Source: Syntrophaceae bacterium UBA5619 (GTDB lineage Bacteria > Desulfobacterota > Syntrophia > Syntrophales > UBA5619). Taken from it: a stretch of DNA of 14,412 nucleotides. Positions 1 to 7,252 of the stretch are shown here, one piece after another. The position numbers and the translations under genes were made by a program. A model generated the notes under the pieces. The model did not search any database. It saw only the letters and a program-made list of their open reading frames with translations, and was not told the origin of the DNA. Location: the NCBI GenBank assembly GCA_002424545.1, contig DIKL01000098.1, forward strand, positions 1 through 14,412. Reading direction: 5' to 3'. Position 1 is the first letter of the stretch; each line of letters starts with the position of its first letter.

Positions 1-401
1 CTTGCGGCCGTTTCACGCCCCGAAGCGCGGCCGCCTCCCCGGTGGTCCCGGATACCGTATTTCGCCTGATAGGCAATGTCTCCGTGGCCGGGCCGGAAGA
101 GGTCACGGAGCTTTTCGTAGGAGCTGCTTTCGGCGTCGCTATTGCGGATCATCAGCGAAATCGGCGTTCCTGTTGTTTTCCCATCGAAGACGCCGGAGAG
201 GATCTCCACACGGTCCTTCTCCCTACGGGCGCTTGTCGAAGCGAGCGTTCCCGGCCGCCGCCGGTCGAGATCCGCCTGGATGTCCGCGGCGGAAAGATCT
301 ATCCGGGGCGGGCAGCCGTCGATGACGACCCCGGTGGCCGGGCCGTGGGATTCCCCCCATGTGACGACCCGAAACAGGAGTCCTGTAGCATTTCCGGACA
401 T
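1..401 (-). CDS. aroC: Chorismate synthase, N-terminal part (runs off left edge)
   Basis: Chorismate synthase converts 5-enolpyruvylshikimate-3-phosphate to chorismate using reduced FMN; it is the last common step of the pathway. About 133 residues are visible. Family motifs seen are GESHG (residues 16-20), RRRPG (47-51), the [16 protein letters not shown] block (about 66-81), RPGHGD and the [18 protein letters not shown] block near the window edge. The usual RPGHAD reads RPGHGD here. I chose the ATG at 401 because it reads directly into this family sequence and is preceded by an AGGAGGG ribosome binding site; an ATG five bases upstream is in another frame. The aroK stop lies 1 nt upstream, so this is the eighth gene of the operon. 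The C-terminal part lies outside the window and cannot be judged. Confidence 0.95.
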   Translation of the reverse strand, partial: MSGNATGLLFRVVTWGESHGPATGVVIDGCPPRIDLSAADIQADLDRRRPGTLASTSARREKDRVEILSGVFDGKTTGTPISLMIRNSDAESSSYEKLRDLFRPGHGDIAYQAKYGIRDHRGGGRASGRETAA

Positions 402-402
402 T

Positions 403-960
403 TCATCCCTCCTGACGGCGGGCGATCCACTGCGCCCGAGGCGACTGCGCCGGCAGACGCCGGCAGATGACCGTTGCGACCGCCTCCACATTGCGGCAAG
501 CGGTGTCGACGGTCAGATCGGCGATGCTTCGGTAGATCGGCTCACGTTGCGCCAGGATCTCCCGCACCTCCTCCACGACGGGTTTCCCCGACAGGGAGGG
601 GCGTTTGTTGCCGACGGCCTGGTCCTTCTCCAGCCTTCCTGCAATGGTCTCCGCATCGGCAACGAGCCAGATGAAAAGACCGTTTTCCTGGAGATATCCG
701 ATATTGCGAGGGTCCATGAGGGCGCCGCCTCCGGTGGCAACGATGCCGCCATCCAACAGGGAGAGATTTCGGATCACGGCCCTTTCCGCATTCCGGAAGG
801 CCGGCCATCCCCCGTCGGTGACAATCTGTTCCACAGTCCGCCCCGTCCGGTGCAGGATCAGCTCGTCTGTGTCGAAAAGAGGACGCCCCAAGCGCGCCGA
901 GAGCCGCCGGCCCGTCGAGGTCTTCCCCGTACATCGGTATCCTGTTAGAATAATATTCAT
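403..960 (-). CDS. aroK: Shikimate kinase
   Basis: Shikimate kinase phosphorylates shikimate at the 3-OH with ATP in the cytoplasm. The 185-residue protein has a P-loop GYRCTGKT (residues 7-14), the substrate-binding Asp in FDTDE (Asp32), FRNAE with Arg56, the GGG of ATGGGAL (77-79), the lid arginine in RPSL (Arg120) and the QREPIYR segment (about 138-144). Length is normal for the family; the last 20 or so residues are a basic tail. The ATG at 960 overlaps the aroA stop as ATGA. The frame is open about 35 codons further upstream, but that stretch lies inside aroA and is unlike kinases, so the longer start is rejected. Coupling to aroA translation is likely. Confidence 0.95.
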   Translation of the reverse strand: MNIILTGYRCTGKTSTGRRLSARLGRPLFDTDELILHRTGRTVEQIVTDGGWPAFRNAERAVIRNLSLLDGGIVATGGGALMDPRNIGYLQENGLFIWLVADAETIAGRLEKDQAVGNKRPSLSGKPVVEEVREILAQREPIYRSIADLTVDTACRNVEAVATVICRRLPAQSPRAQWIARRQEG

Positions 961-2273
961 GGTGTTACCGTCCTTTCTCGTATTTCTTCTCTCGCGGAGG
1001 GAACCGCCATTCCCCGGAGACCCTTCAGAACTGTCCAGAAACCTGGAAAGGATTTTCCGACGCACGCTTCCTCTTCGATTTCCATCCCCGGAACGGCGAG
1101 TCCCAGAATTGCGAAGCCCATCGCGATCCGGTGGTCGTCATAGGTCTCAATCCGGGCGCCGCGGGGCGTTCCCCCGGTGATCGCCAGATCCTCCCCGATC
1201 GCCTCGGCCAAGATGCCGGTTTTCCCAAGTTCGTTCATCAGCGCTTCCAGGCGGTCGCACTCCTTCAGGCGGAGGTGGCCGACGTTCCGGATGAGGCTCC
1301 TTCCCGGACGAATCGCGCAGAGGACCGCAAGCGACGGAACGATGTCCGGCATCCCGCCGAGGTCGAAGGCTATCTCCCCCGCGGGCAGCTCGCCCCCGGA
1401 TACCTCCACGAAACGCTCCCCCCGGACGACCGTGCAACCGAGCGCCTCCAGGATACCGAGAAATCCGATGTCTCCCTGCCGGCTTCCCGGATCGATGTTT
1501 TCCACACGGATGTGCCCCTTGAGCAGGGCGGCCGCCAGGAAGAAGTACGACGCGCTGGAAAGGTCCCCTTCGATCCGGTATTCCCGTCCCCGGTAGCGCA
1601 GACCGTTGCGGATGGAGTAGCAGCCCTGGCCGTCGTGGGCGACCGCCGCGCCGAATGCCTGCATCGTCTCTGTGGTAAGTGCGATGTAGGGGGTGGAAGG
1701 GATGCGTCCCTCTATCACGAGTGCGGTGTCCGATGCGGCGAACGGGGCGGCGATCAGTAGCGAGGAGACAAACTGGCTGCTCCCGATGTCCTTCAGGACG
1801 ATCCTCCCCCCCGCGAGACGGCCGCCGCGGATCGTGACCGGGGGGAATCCGCTGCCGCGTTCCGTCTCGATCCCGACCCCTTGGGCTGCCAGCGCATCCA
1901 GAAGGGGCTTCATCGGCCTTTCACAGAGACGCCGCCCTCCCGTCAGAACGATCGGCCCCCCGCTGAGGGAAGCCATCCCGGCCAGCAGACGCATCGCCGT
2001 GCCGTTGTTTCCCAGATCGATCACGCGCGGCGGCACGGCGATCCTTCCGCCGGTTCCACGGATGACCATCTCGGCCCGTTCCGTCCGCACATCCGCGCCG
2101 AGGAGGCGAAGCGCCTCCGCCAGATGCAGGGTGTCGTCGGAAAGCAGGGGATCGTGCAGGACCGATTCTCCTTCCGCGAGCGCCGCGATGACCATTGCCC
2201 GCTGCGTGTAACTCTTCGAGCCGGGAACCCTGACCGTCGCATCCAGATGGTCGAGCGGTTTAATTTCCATCAT
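957..2273 (-). CDS. aroA: 3-phosphoshikimate 1-carboxyvinyltransferase (EPSP synthase)
   Basis: EPSP synthase joins phosphoenolpyruvate to shikimate-3-phosphate. The 438-residue protein shows GSKSYTQRA (residues 18-26, catalytic Lys20), LGNNGTAMRLL (88-98), EGDLSSASYF, GGMPDIVPSLAV with the catalytic Asp, the RLKECDRL motif and YDDHRIAM near the C-terminus. Length is typical. The start overlaps the aroE stop by 14 nt; a second in-frame ATG at 2270 is equally possible because the gene begins ATGATG. The purine run GAAGAAAA just upstream may act as ribosome binding site. In the PEP/glyphosate-contact loop, the Ala of the usual GNAGTAMRP is Asn and the Pro is Leu, while the critical Gly (Gly92 here) is kept. 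Function is clear; inhibitor sensitivity is not predictable by eye. Confidence 0.96.
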   Translation of the reverse strand: MMEIKPLDHLDATVRVPGSKSYTQRAMVIAALAEGESVLHDPLLSDDTLHLAEALRLLGADVRTERAEMVIRGTGGRIAVPPRVIDLGNNGTAMRLLAGMASLSGGPIVLTGGRRLCERPMKPLLDALAAQGVGIETERGSGFPPVTIRGGRLAGGRIVLKDIGSSQFVSSLLIAAPFAASDTALVIEGRIPSTPYIALTTETMQAFGAAVAHDGQGCYSIRNGLRYRGREYRIEGDLSSASYFFLAAALLKGHIRVENIDPGSRQGDIGFLGILEALGCTVVRGERFVEVSGGELPAGEIAFDLGGMPDIVPSLAVLCAIRPGRSLIRNVGHLRLKECDRLEALMNELGKTGILAEAIGEDLAITGGTPRGARIETYDDHRIAMGFAILGLAVPGMEIEEEACVGKSFPGFWTVLKGLRGMAVPSAREEIRERTVTP

Positions 2274-3126
2274 TTTTCTTCAGCCTTTCCAGAACCGCCT
2301 GTCGCATGCACTCCAGCGGCGGTTCCATCCCCGTCCAGAGGCGGAACTGTTCGGCGCCCTGGTGGATGAACATCCCGACGCCGGATCGGACGGCGCATCC
2401 CGCCGCCTCGGCCTCCCGCAGTAACCGCGTCCTGACGGGGTTGTAGATCATATCCATCACGCGGGGGAAACGGGCCAGCTCCCGTTTGGGCAGGGGCGTC
2501 CGGTCCGTCTCCGGAAACATCCCCAGCGGAATTGTGTTGATCAGGCAGTCCGCCTTCAGGCGACCGATTTCCGTTGCCTGTGCCCAGCGGCAGTCGAAAC
2601 GGCCGGCCATCGCCTCGGCCCTCTCCGGGTTCCGGTTGACGACAACGGACGTTCCTCCCGCACGGATCAGAGCGAAGACCGCCGCCCGCGCCGCACCACC
2701 GGCACCGAGAACGATGAAGGTCTTGCCTGAGATGTCGATCCATTCCTCCAGATCGTGGATCATCCCGGGGGCGTCCGTATTGTGCCCCGTGAGCCGACCT
2801 CTGCGGTTGACGATGGTGTTGACCGCCCCGATGGCAATCGCGTCCGCGTCCGCGTCATCCAAAAGCGGCATCACCGTCTCCTTGAAAGGGATGGTGACAC
2901 TTGCTCCCCGGATGCCGCATTGACGGATCGTCCGGACGATTTCAGTCGCGTCCTTCACCTGGTGAGCGGTGTAAGCGGCCTTGATCCCCAGTTTGGCAAA
3001 GGCCGCATTGTGCATGAGCGGTGAGAGACTCTGGGCAATGGGATTTCCGAAAATAGCGAATAATGACCCACGTTTTTCTCTTCCCAAAGGATCGGCGCAT
3101 AGCGAAGGTGCGTTAATCGATTTCAT
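2260..3126 (-). CDS. aroE: Shikimate dehydrogenase (NADP-dependent)
   Basis: Shikimate dehydrogenase reduces 3-dehydroshikimate to shikimate with NADPH. The 288-residue protein has the substrate site SLSP (residues 33-36), the catalytic lysine in IPFK (Lys82), NTD with Asp118, the Rossmann glycine motif GAGGAARA (141-148), the NRN segment for cofactor phosphate, MIYNP and GVGMFIHQGAEQF near the end. It carries about 20 extra residues before the first beta strand (FAIFGNP) compared with short family members. The ATG at 3126 overlaps the aroD stop as ATGA, supporting this start. It is the fifth structural gene of the operon and its last 14 nt are shared with aroA. Confidence 0.95.
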   Translation of the reverse strand: MKSINAPSLCADPLGREKRGSLFAIFGNPIAQSLSPLMHNAAFAKLGIKAAYTAHQVKDATEIVRTIRQCGIRGASVTIPFKETVMPLLDDADADAIAIGAVNTIVNRRGRLTGHNTDAPGMIHDLEEWIDISGKTFIVLGAGGAARAAVFALIRAGGTSVVVNRNPERAEAMAGRFDCRWAQATEIGRLKADCLINTIPLGMFPETDRTPLPKRELARFPRVMDMIYNPVRTRLLREAEAAGCAVRSGVGMFIHQGAEQFRLWTGMEPPLECMRQAVLERLKKNDGN

Positions 3127-3881
3127 GCGTGCTTATCCATCCTTTCTTTCGAGGAGTCGCCAACAGGGAGTCCCGTATTGCCGGAACGTTCGTCCTCGAC
3201 GAGCGAGTCGTCATCGAGGCAGCGGAAAATCCTCCGCATCCGGCAAGCGGTTAGCTGGCCGGGTGCCGACGCCCCCTCCAACTCCAGGGGAGCGTAGCTG
3301 ATCAGCGAGCCGATCAACGGCGCCATGATCCGGCTGAACCTCCCTCTGTTTCCCATGCAGAAGGCAATGACCGCCTGACCCTTTCCTCGGGCGTATGGAA
3401 TCATCTGGAGAAGCCTCAGGCAATCCGCATCGTCTACGGCATGGGTGACCATTTTAACAATGGCGGGCACGTCCGCGATGCCTTCCGCCAGTTTACCCTT
3501 CAGGATCTCTGTCGACGGCGTCTCCAAAAAATCGTGCCACGAGGCGATCCGTTTTGTTCCTGTTAGGGAGCAGATGTGTCGGAGGTCCTCCTTCAAGACA
3601 GGGGCGGTTCCCATTTCGATATCGATGTAATCGGCGCCCAGGCGTGCCGCCTCGGCCAGAAGGTCCGTTCGTTCCGCCTCAGTCCCCGCAAAATCGCCGC
3701 CTTCCTCCCGGCGTCGGTTTGTAACGATGACCGGGGTGCGGCGAACCGCGAGCAGTCTCTCCAGTTTAACATCCTTCATCCGATCGACCCTCAGTTCGAT
3801 GAGATCAGCCAGGGCATCGGCACGCTCCATCATTGCCAGTGCCTCATCTGTCTGTGCTGCGGTAATGGGGATGCAGATCAC
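3123..3881 (-). CDS. aroD: 3-dehydroquinate dehydratase, type I
   Basis: Type I dehydroquinase removes water from 3-dehydroquinate through a Schiff base with a lysine. The 252-residue protein shows ELRVD (Glu29, Arg31), SWHDF with the catalytic His116, IVKMV with the Schiff-base Lys143, GRFSR (Arg184) and SAPGQL (Gln209). I chose the GTG at 3881: the protein then starts MICIPIT like other family members, GGAGGA sits 6 nt upstream, and the codon overlaps the pheA stop as GTGA. The open frame extends 45 codons further, but that stretch lies inside pheA and is unlike the family. After about residue 222 there is a roughly 30-residue hydrophilic tail with no recognisable motif, which is beyond the usual type I end. 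Confidence 0.94.
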   Translation of the reverse strand: MICIPITAAQTDEALAMMERADALADLIELRVDRMKDVKLERLLAVRRTPVIVTNRRREEGGDFAGTEAERTDLLAEAARLGADYIDIEMGTAPVLKEDLRHICSLTGTKRIASWHDFLETPSTEILKGKLAEGIADVPAIVKMVTHAVDDADCLRLLQMIPYARGKGQAVIAFCMGNRGRFSRIMAPLIGSLISYAPLELEGASAPGQLTACRMRRIFRCLDDDSLVEDERSGNTGLPVGDSSKERMDKHA

Positions 3882-4972
3882 GTCGGTTCCTCCCCCCGGG
3901 GGTAGGATCCCAGGATCTTGAGTGTCGCCGTCTGCTTTTCCAAATCCTTCAGACAGGCCCGGGTCCCCGCCTCCTCCATGTGTCCGACAAAATCGACGAA
4001 GAAGAGGTATTCCCACATCCGATCCCGCATCGGACAGGATTCGATCCGGGTCAGGTTGATCCCCGCCGCGGCGAAGGGGGTGAGCGCCCGATGGAGTGCG
4101 CCGGGGACATGGGTCGTTCCGAACAGGATGGATGTTTTGCCCTGTCCGGTTATGCCGCCGTCATTCCTCTCGGGCTTCGGTCCGATGACCAGGAAACGGG
4201 TCGTGTTCGAGGGATTATCTTCGATTCCCCCGGCCAGCAGATTGAGCCCATACGTTTCGGCGGCAAGGCGACTGCCGACGGCCGCCCCCGTTTTTTCCTC
4301 CAGTACGCGCCGGGCCGCTCCCGCCGTGCTTTCCATCTCGACCAGCGGGATGCCGGGAAGATGGGTCTGCAGCCATTTGCGACACTGAGCAAGGGCCTGG
4401 GGATGGGAATAGACCTTCCGGATCGCTTTCAGATCGCCACAGGTGGACAGCAGGCCCTGCCGGATCCGGAGGAAAATTTCACCCCGGATCGCAAGCGGCG
4501 TGGTGATCAGGGCGTCCAGCGTCGCCTTCACCGATCCCTCGGCGGAATTTTCGACGGGAACGACCCCCCGGAGGGAATCGCCCTTTTCCACCTCGGAAAA
4601 AACCTCGGGGATGGATGCCTGTGGGACGATCCGGATGCCGTGACCGAAATGGGCCAGGGCGGCCTGATGACTGAACGAGGCCTCCGGTCCCAGGAAGGAG
4701 ACGGCCATTGGCGCCTGGAGGGCGCGGGAGGCGGAGATGATCTCCCGGAAGATCTCCCGAAGGGCGCCTTCGGGCAGGATACCTCCGTGGCTTTGGGCCA
4801 GTTTCCGGTAAATGCTCTCCTCCCGGGAGGGATCGCAGATATCCCACCCCGCTTCGCGTTTGAGTCTACCGATTTCGACGGAGACGGCCGTACGCTCATC
4901 GAGAAGCCGGACGATTCCGTCATCCAACCCATCGATCCTTTCCCTCAGTTCCCGCAGCAATTCATCCTTCAT
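3878..4972 (-). CDS. pheA: Bifunctional chorismate mutase / prephenate dehydratase (P-protein)
   Basis: This fused enzyme takes chorismate to prephenate and then to phenylpyruvate, the phenylalanine branch. Residues 1-85 form an AroQ-type helical chorismate mutase domain (LRERIDGLDDGIVRLLDER, then KREAGWDICDPSREE). From about residue 90 a prephenate dehydratase domain follows, with FLGPEASFSHQAAL, GVVPVENSAEGSV and the catalytic NTTRFLVIG. The last 80 or so residues are an ACT regulatory domain with VPGALHRALTPFAAAGINLTRIES. The Phe-binding ESRP motif reads ESCP here (codon TGT instead of an arginine codon). Length of 364 residues is normal. Start and stop overlap aroB and aroD by 4 nt. No tyrA is in view, so the tyrosine branch must be encoded elsewhere. 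Confidence 0.95.
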   Translation of the reverse strand: MKDELLRELRERIDGLDDGIVRLLDERTAVSVEIGRLKREAGWDICDPSREESIYRKLAQSHGGILPEGALREIFREIISASRALQAPMAVSFLGPEASFSHQAALAHFGHGIRIVPQASIPEVFSEVEKGDSLRGVVPVENSAEGSVKATLDALITTPLAIRGEIFLRIRQGLLSTCGDLKAIRKVYSHPQALAQCRKWLQTHLPGIPLVEMESTAGAARRVLEEKTGAAVGSRLAAETYGLNLLAGGIEDNPSNTTRFLVIGPKPERNDGGITGQGKTSILFGTTHVPGALHRALTPFAAAGINLTRIESCPMRDRMWEYLFFVDFVGHMEEAGTRACLKDLEKQTATLKILGSYPRGEEPT

Positions 4973-6063
4973 GGTTTCATGTCCTCCAGGGTCTCCCGCA
5001 GGACCCCTTCAGGGACGTCCCCGCTCATGAAGGGCATCCCCATTTTTTTGATCAGGACGAAGTGGATCGTGCCTCCCTCTTTCTTCTTGTCCAGGTTAAG
5101 GCGCGACCGGATCTCTTCGGGATTGATCCCCGCAGGGAGCCGAACGGGGAGTCCAACCGCCCGGATGAGAGATTCGATCCGTGAGGCGTCCGCAGCCGGC
5201 ATACCGTGGAGCCTCTCGGAGAGGCGCGCCGCCGCCACCATGCCGATTGCCACGGATTCCCCATGTGAAAGCCTGTAATCGGAAGCCGCCTCGACGGCGT
5301 GGCCGACAGTATGGCCGAAGTTCAGGATCCGCCGTACCCCCAGGTCCCGCTCGTCATTTTCTACGAGCTGTTTTTTGATCCGGCAGGCGGTGGCGACGAT
5401 CCTCCCCAGAAAGAGGGGCTCCCGCAGGCCGTTTCCGGCGGCCGCTTCCTCCAGGTCGTCGAGCAGATCCGGGGAGTCGACCACGCCGTACTTGATCACC
5501 TCGGCCAGACCGCAACACAGCATGGCCTCGGGGAGAGTCCGCAGAAAGGCGACGTCTGTGAAGACCGCCTTCGGCTGATGAAAGGCCCCGAGCAGGTTCT
5601 TCCCGGCCGGGGTGTCCACTCCGGTTTTCCCGCCGATGCTGCTGTCCACCTGGGCCAGGAGAGTCGTGGGGACCTGGATCACGGGGATTCCCCGCATGTA
5701 GATCGAGGCAGCAAAACCAGTTAAGTCGCCGACAACGCCGCCGCCCAAAGCGATCAGGGCGGTCTGCCGGTCCGCTTCGAGGGCAGTCAATCGGTCGGTG
5801 AGGGCCAGGAGCACGGGAATGCCCTTGGACGCCTCGCCCGAAGCCACCGCAATACGATCCACGGCCAAGCCGGCCTGTTCCAGAGCGGCCTGGACCCTCC
5901 CGCCATGAAGGACGCCGACGTTCTCGTCCGTCACCAGGACATACCGCTTCGCCCAGCGGTGCATGGCGATAATCATCCCCATGCGGTCCAGAATCTCCTG
6001 GCCGATATGGATCTCATAAGAATGGTTCGTCTTTCGGTAGAGATGGACCTTAAGCGTTTTCAT
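4969..6063 (-). CDS. aroB: 3-dehydroquinate synthase
   Basis: Dehydroquinate synthase cyclises DAHP to 3-dehydroquinate using NAD and a divalent metal, the second step of the pathway. The 364-residue protein shows ALGGGVVGDLTGFAASIYMRG (the NAD-binding turn), QVPTTLLAQVDSSIGGKTGVD, KNLLGAFHQP, and the metal-ligand histidine segments FGHTVGHAVEA and SHGESVAIGM. Length and motif order are standard. The ATG at 6063 overlaps the aroF stop as ATGA and is preceded by GAGG at good spacing. The gene ends in a 4-nt overlap with pheA. Confidence 0.96.
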   Translation of the reverse strand: MKTLKVHLYRKTNHSYEIHIGQEILDRMGMIIAMHRWAKRYVLVTDENVGVLHGGRVQAALEQAGLAVDRIAVASGEASKGIPVLLALTDRLTALEADRQTALIALGGGVVGDLTGFAASIYMRGIPVIQVPTTLLAQVDSSIGGKTGVDTPAGKNLLGAFHQPKAVFTDVAFLRTLPEAMLCCGLAEVIKYGVVDSPDLLDDLEEAAAGNGLREPLFLGRIVATACRIKKQLVENDERDLGVRRILNFGHTVGHAVEAASDYRLSHGESVAIGMVAAARLSERLHGMPAADASRIESLIRAVGLPVRLPAGINPEEIRSRLNLDKKKEGGTIHFVLIKKMGMPFMSGDVPEGVLRETLEDMKP

Positions 6064-7088
6064 TGAACTCCCTCGATCCTGCGGTGCATCGCATTCGACA
6101 GCAGGTTGACCTCGTCCATCAGTTGGTAGAACTGCTCCGGCCGGAGCGACTGCGGACCGTCGGACATGGCCTTTTCCGGTTCCGGATGAATTTCGACGAT
6201 AACGCCGTTCGCCCCGACGGCCACGGCCGCCCGGGTGAGCGGGATGATATATTTCGCATGGCCCGAGGCGTGGCTGGGGTCGATGATGACGGGCAGATGG
6301 GTCAGCTCCTTGAGAACGGGAACGGCGCTGATGTCGAGCGTGTTTCGAGTCGCCGTCTCGAAGGTGCGGATCCCCCGTTCACAGAGGATGATCTGCTCGT
6401 TTCCCTCGGAAAGGATGTATTCCGCCGACATGAGAAGCTCTTCGATCGTCGTCATCATCCCCCGCTTAAGGAGAACCGGCCTGCAGCTGCGGCCGACCTT
6501 CTTGAGCAGCGCGAAGTTCTGCACGTTCCGGGCACCGATCTGGAGGATGTCGCTGTAGGATTCCACCAGGTCGACATCCACGGTGTTCATCACTTCGGTC
6601 ACCACGGGCATCCCCATCTTATCCCCGACCTTTTTAAGGAGCATCAGCCCCTCTTCCTCCATCCCCTGAAAGCTGTAAGGCGATGTGCGCGGTTTGTAGG
6701 CGCCGCCCCGGAGGATCCTCGCCCCCGCTTTTTTGGCGACGTAGCCGCACTCCATCATCTGTTCCTCGCTTTCGACGGAGCAGGGACCGGCCATCACGAC
6801 GAATTCCCCACCTCCTATTCGGACATCACCGACGCGGACGACCGTATTGTCTTCCCTGAACTCGCGGCCGGCCAGCTTATAGGGCTTGAGGATCGGGATG
6901 ACGTTCTCCACGCCGGGGAGAAAGGCCGCCGATTTCAGATGAATCCTGCCCCGATCGTCCCCGATGGCGCCAATGAGCGTCCTCTCCACGCCCTGTGACA
7001 GGTGCGGCTTGTATCCCGCAGAGGAGATCCACTCGATTACCCGGTCGATCTGTTCTTGTGTCGTGTTTTTGTTCATCAGTATGATCAT
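6060..7088 (-). CDS. aroF: DAHP synthase, class I-beta, with N-terminal regulatory domain
   Basis: This enzyme condenses phosphoenolpyruvate and erythrose-4-phosphate to DAHP, the first committed step and the usual control point. From the ATG at 7088 it has 342 residues. Residues 1-75 look like the ferredoxin-like regulatory domain of Thermotoga-type enzymes (MIILMNKNTT..., IGAIGDD), which in that family mediates feedback by tyrosine. The catalytic barrel follows with AGPCSVES (metal-ligand Cys103), LRGGAYKPRTSPYSFQG, LLKRGMMTTIEE, CERGIRTFE, IDPSHASG and VEIHPEPEKA. The frame is open 13 codons upstream to a TTG, but that stretch forms the second terminator; the ATG at 7088 has GAGG 6 nt upstream and matches family N-termini. 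First structural gene after the attenuator. Confidence 0.96.
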   Translation of the reverse strand: MIILMNKNTTQEQIDRVIEWISSAGYKPHLSQGVERTLIGAIGDDRGRIHLKSAAFLPGVENVIPILKPYKLAGREFREDNTVVRVGDVRIGGGEFVVMAGPCSVESEEQMMECGYVAKKAGARILRGGAYKPRTSPYSFQGMEEEGLMLLKKVGDKMGMPVVTEVMNTVDVDLVESYSDILQIGARNVQNFALLKKVGRSCRPVLLKRGMMTTIEELLMSAEYILSEGNEQIILCERGIRTFETATRNTLDISAVPVLKELTHLPVIIDPSHASGHAKYIIPLTRAAVAVGANGVIVEIHPEPEKAMSDGPQSLRPEQFYQLMDEVNLLSNAMHRRIEGVQ

Positions 7089-7103
7089 CTTGCACCTCAT
7101 TTG

Positions 7104-7145
7104 AAATAAAAAGGCCGCGGACAGCAATCAGATGCCGCCACGGCC
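7104..7145 (-). terminator. Second intrinsic terminator in the aro leader (segments 5:6)
   Basis: On the transcribed strand GGCCGTGG (7138-7145) pairs with CCGCGGCC (7113-7120), giving 8 bp including one G-U, closed by a 17-nt loop and followed by TTTTTATTT. It ends only 15 nt before the aroF start, so it can only act by blocking aroF; it is not a trailing terminator for another gene. Its right arm, TGCTGTCCGCGGCCTTTTT, closely resembles the right arm of the first terminator (TGCTGTCCATGGCTTTTTT), which suggests partial duplication. Confidence 0.75.
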
Positions 7146-7149
7146 CAAA

Positions 7150-7199
7150 CAAAAAACAAAAAAGCCATGGACAGCACGTTGAAGGTCTGTCCATGGCTT
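7150..7199 (-). terminator. Attenuator terminator hairpin (segments 3:4) of the aro operon
   Basis: On the transcribed strand AAGCCATGGACAG (7187-7199) pairs perfectly with CTGTCCATGGCTT (7162-7174), a 13-bp stem with a 12-nt loop. It is followed by a long T-rich tract, TTTTTTGTTTTTTG. It starts 25 nt after the stop codon of the leader peptide. Its left arm is also the right half of the competing antiterminator, as expected for a ribosome-controlled attenuator. Confidence 0.92.
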
Positions 7200-7252
7200 A
7201 GTGAATTACGGTTTTAGGTTTCCCTTACGTCCTCCTAAGCAACGGGCAGACC
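7184..7252 (-). promoter_or_regulatory. Antiterminator pairing (segments 2:3)
   Basis: GGTCTGCCCGTTGCTTA (7236-7252), at the end of the leader-peptide frame, can pair with TAAGCCATGGACAGACC (7184-7200). Of 17 positions, 14 are Watson-Crick, one is G-U and two are mismatches. This pairing uses the left arm of the 3:4 terminator, so the two structures exclude each other. A ribosome held at the aromatic codons (7258-7278) would leave segment 2 free and favour this structure; a ribosome at the stop codon (7225-7227) would cover segment 2 and favour termination. Confidence 0.88.

Noticed and set aside
961..1065. N-terminal extension of aroK
   Set aside because: It lies inside aroA and adds 35 residues before the normal kinase start; the ATGA overlap at 957-960 marks the real start.
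3882..4016. N-terminal extension of aroD
   Set aside because: It lies inside pheA; the GTG at 3881 has GGAGGA at good spacing and gives a normal family N-terminus.
3980..5278. 432-codon plus-strand open frame
   Set aside because: It lies antisense to pheA and aroB, which have complete family motifs; long antisense frames are common in GC-rich genes, and the product has no recognisable domain.
6063..6998. 311-codon plus-strand open frame
   Set aside because: It is the mirror of aroF, rich in His/Asp/Gly/Arg without any motif; no ribosome binding site.
7089..7127. TTG-initiated 13-codon extension of aroF
   Set aside because: It covers the second terminator hairpin, has no ribosome binding site, and does not resemble class I-beta N-termini.
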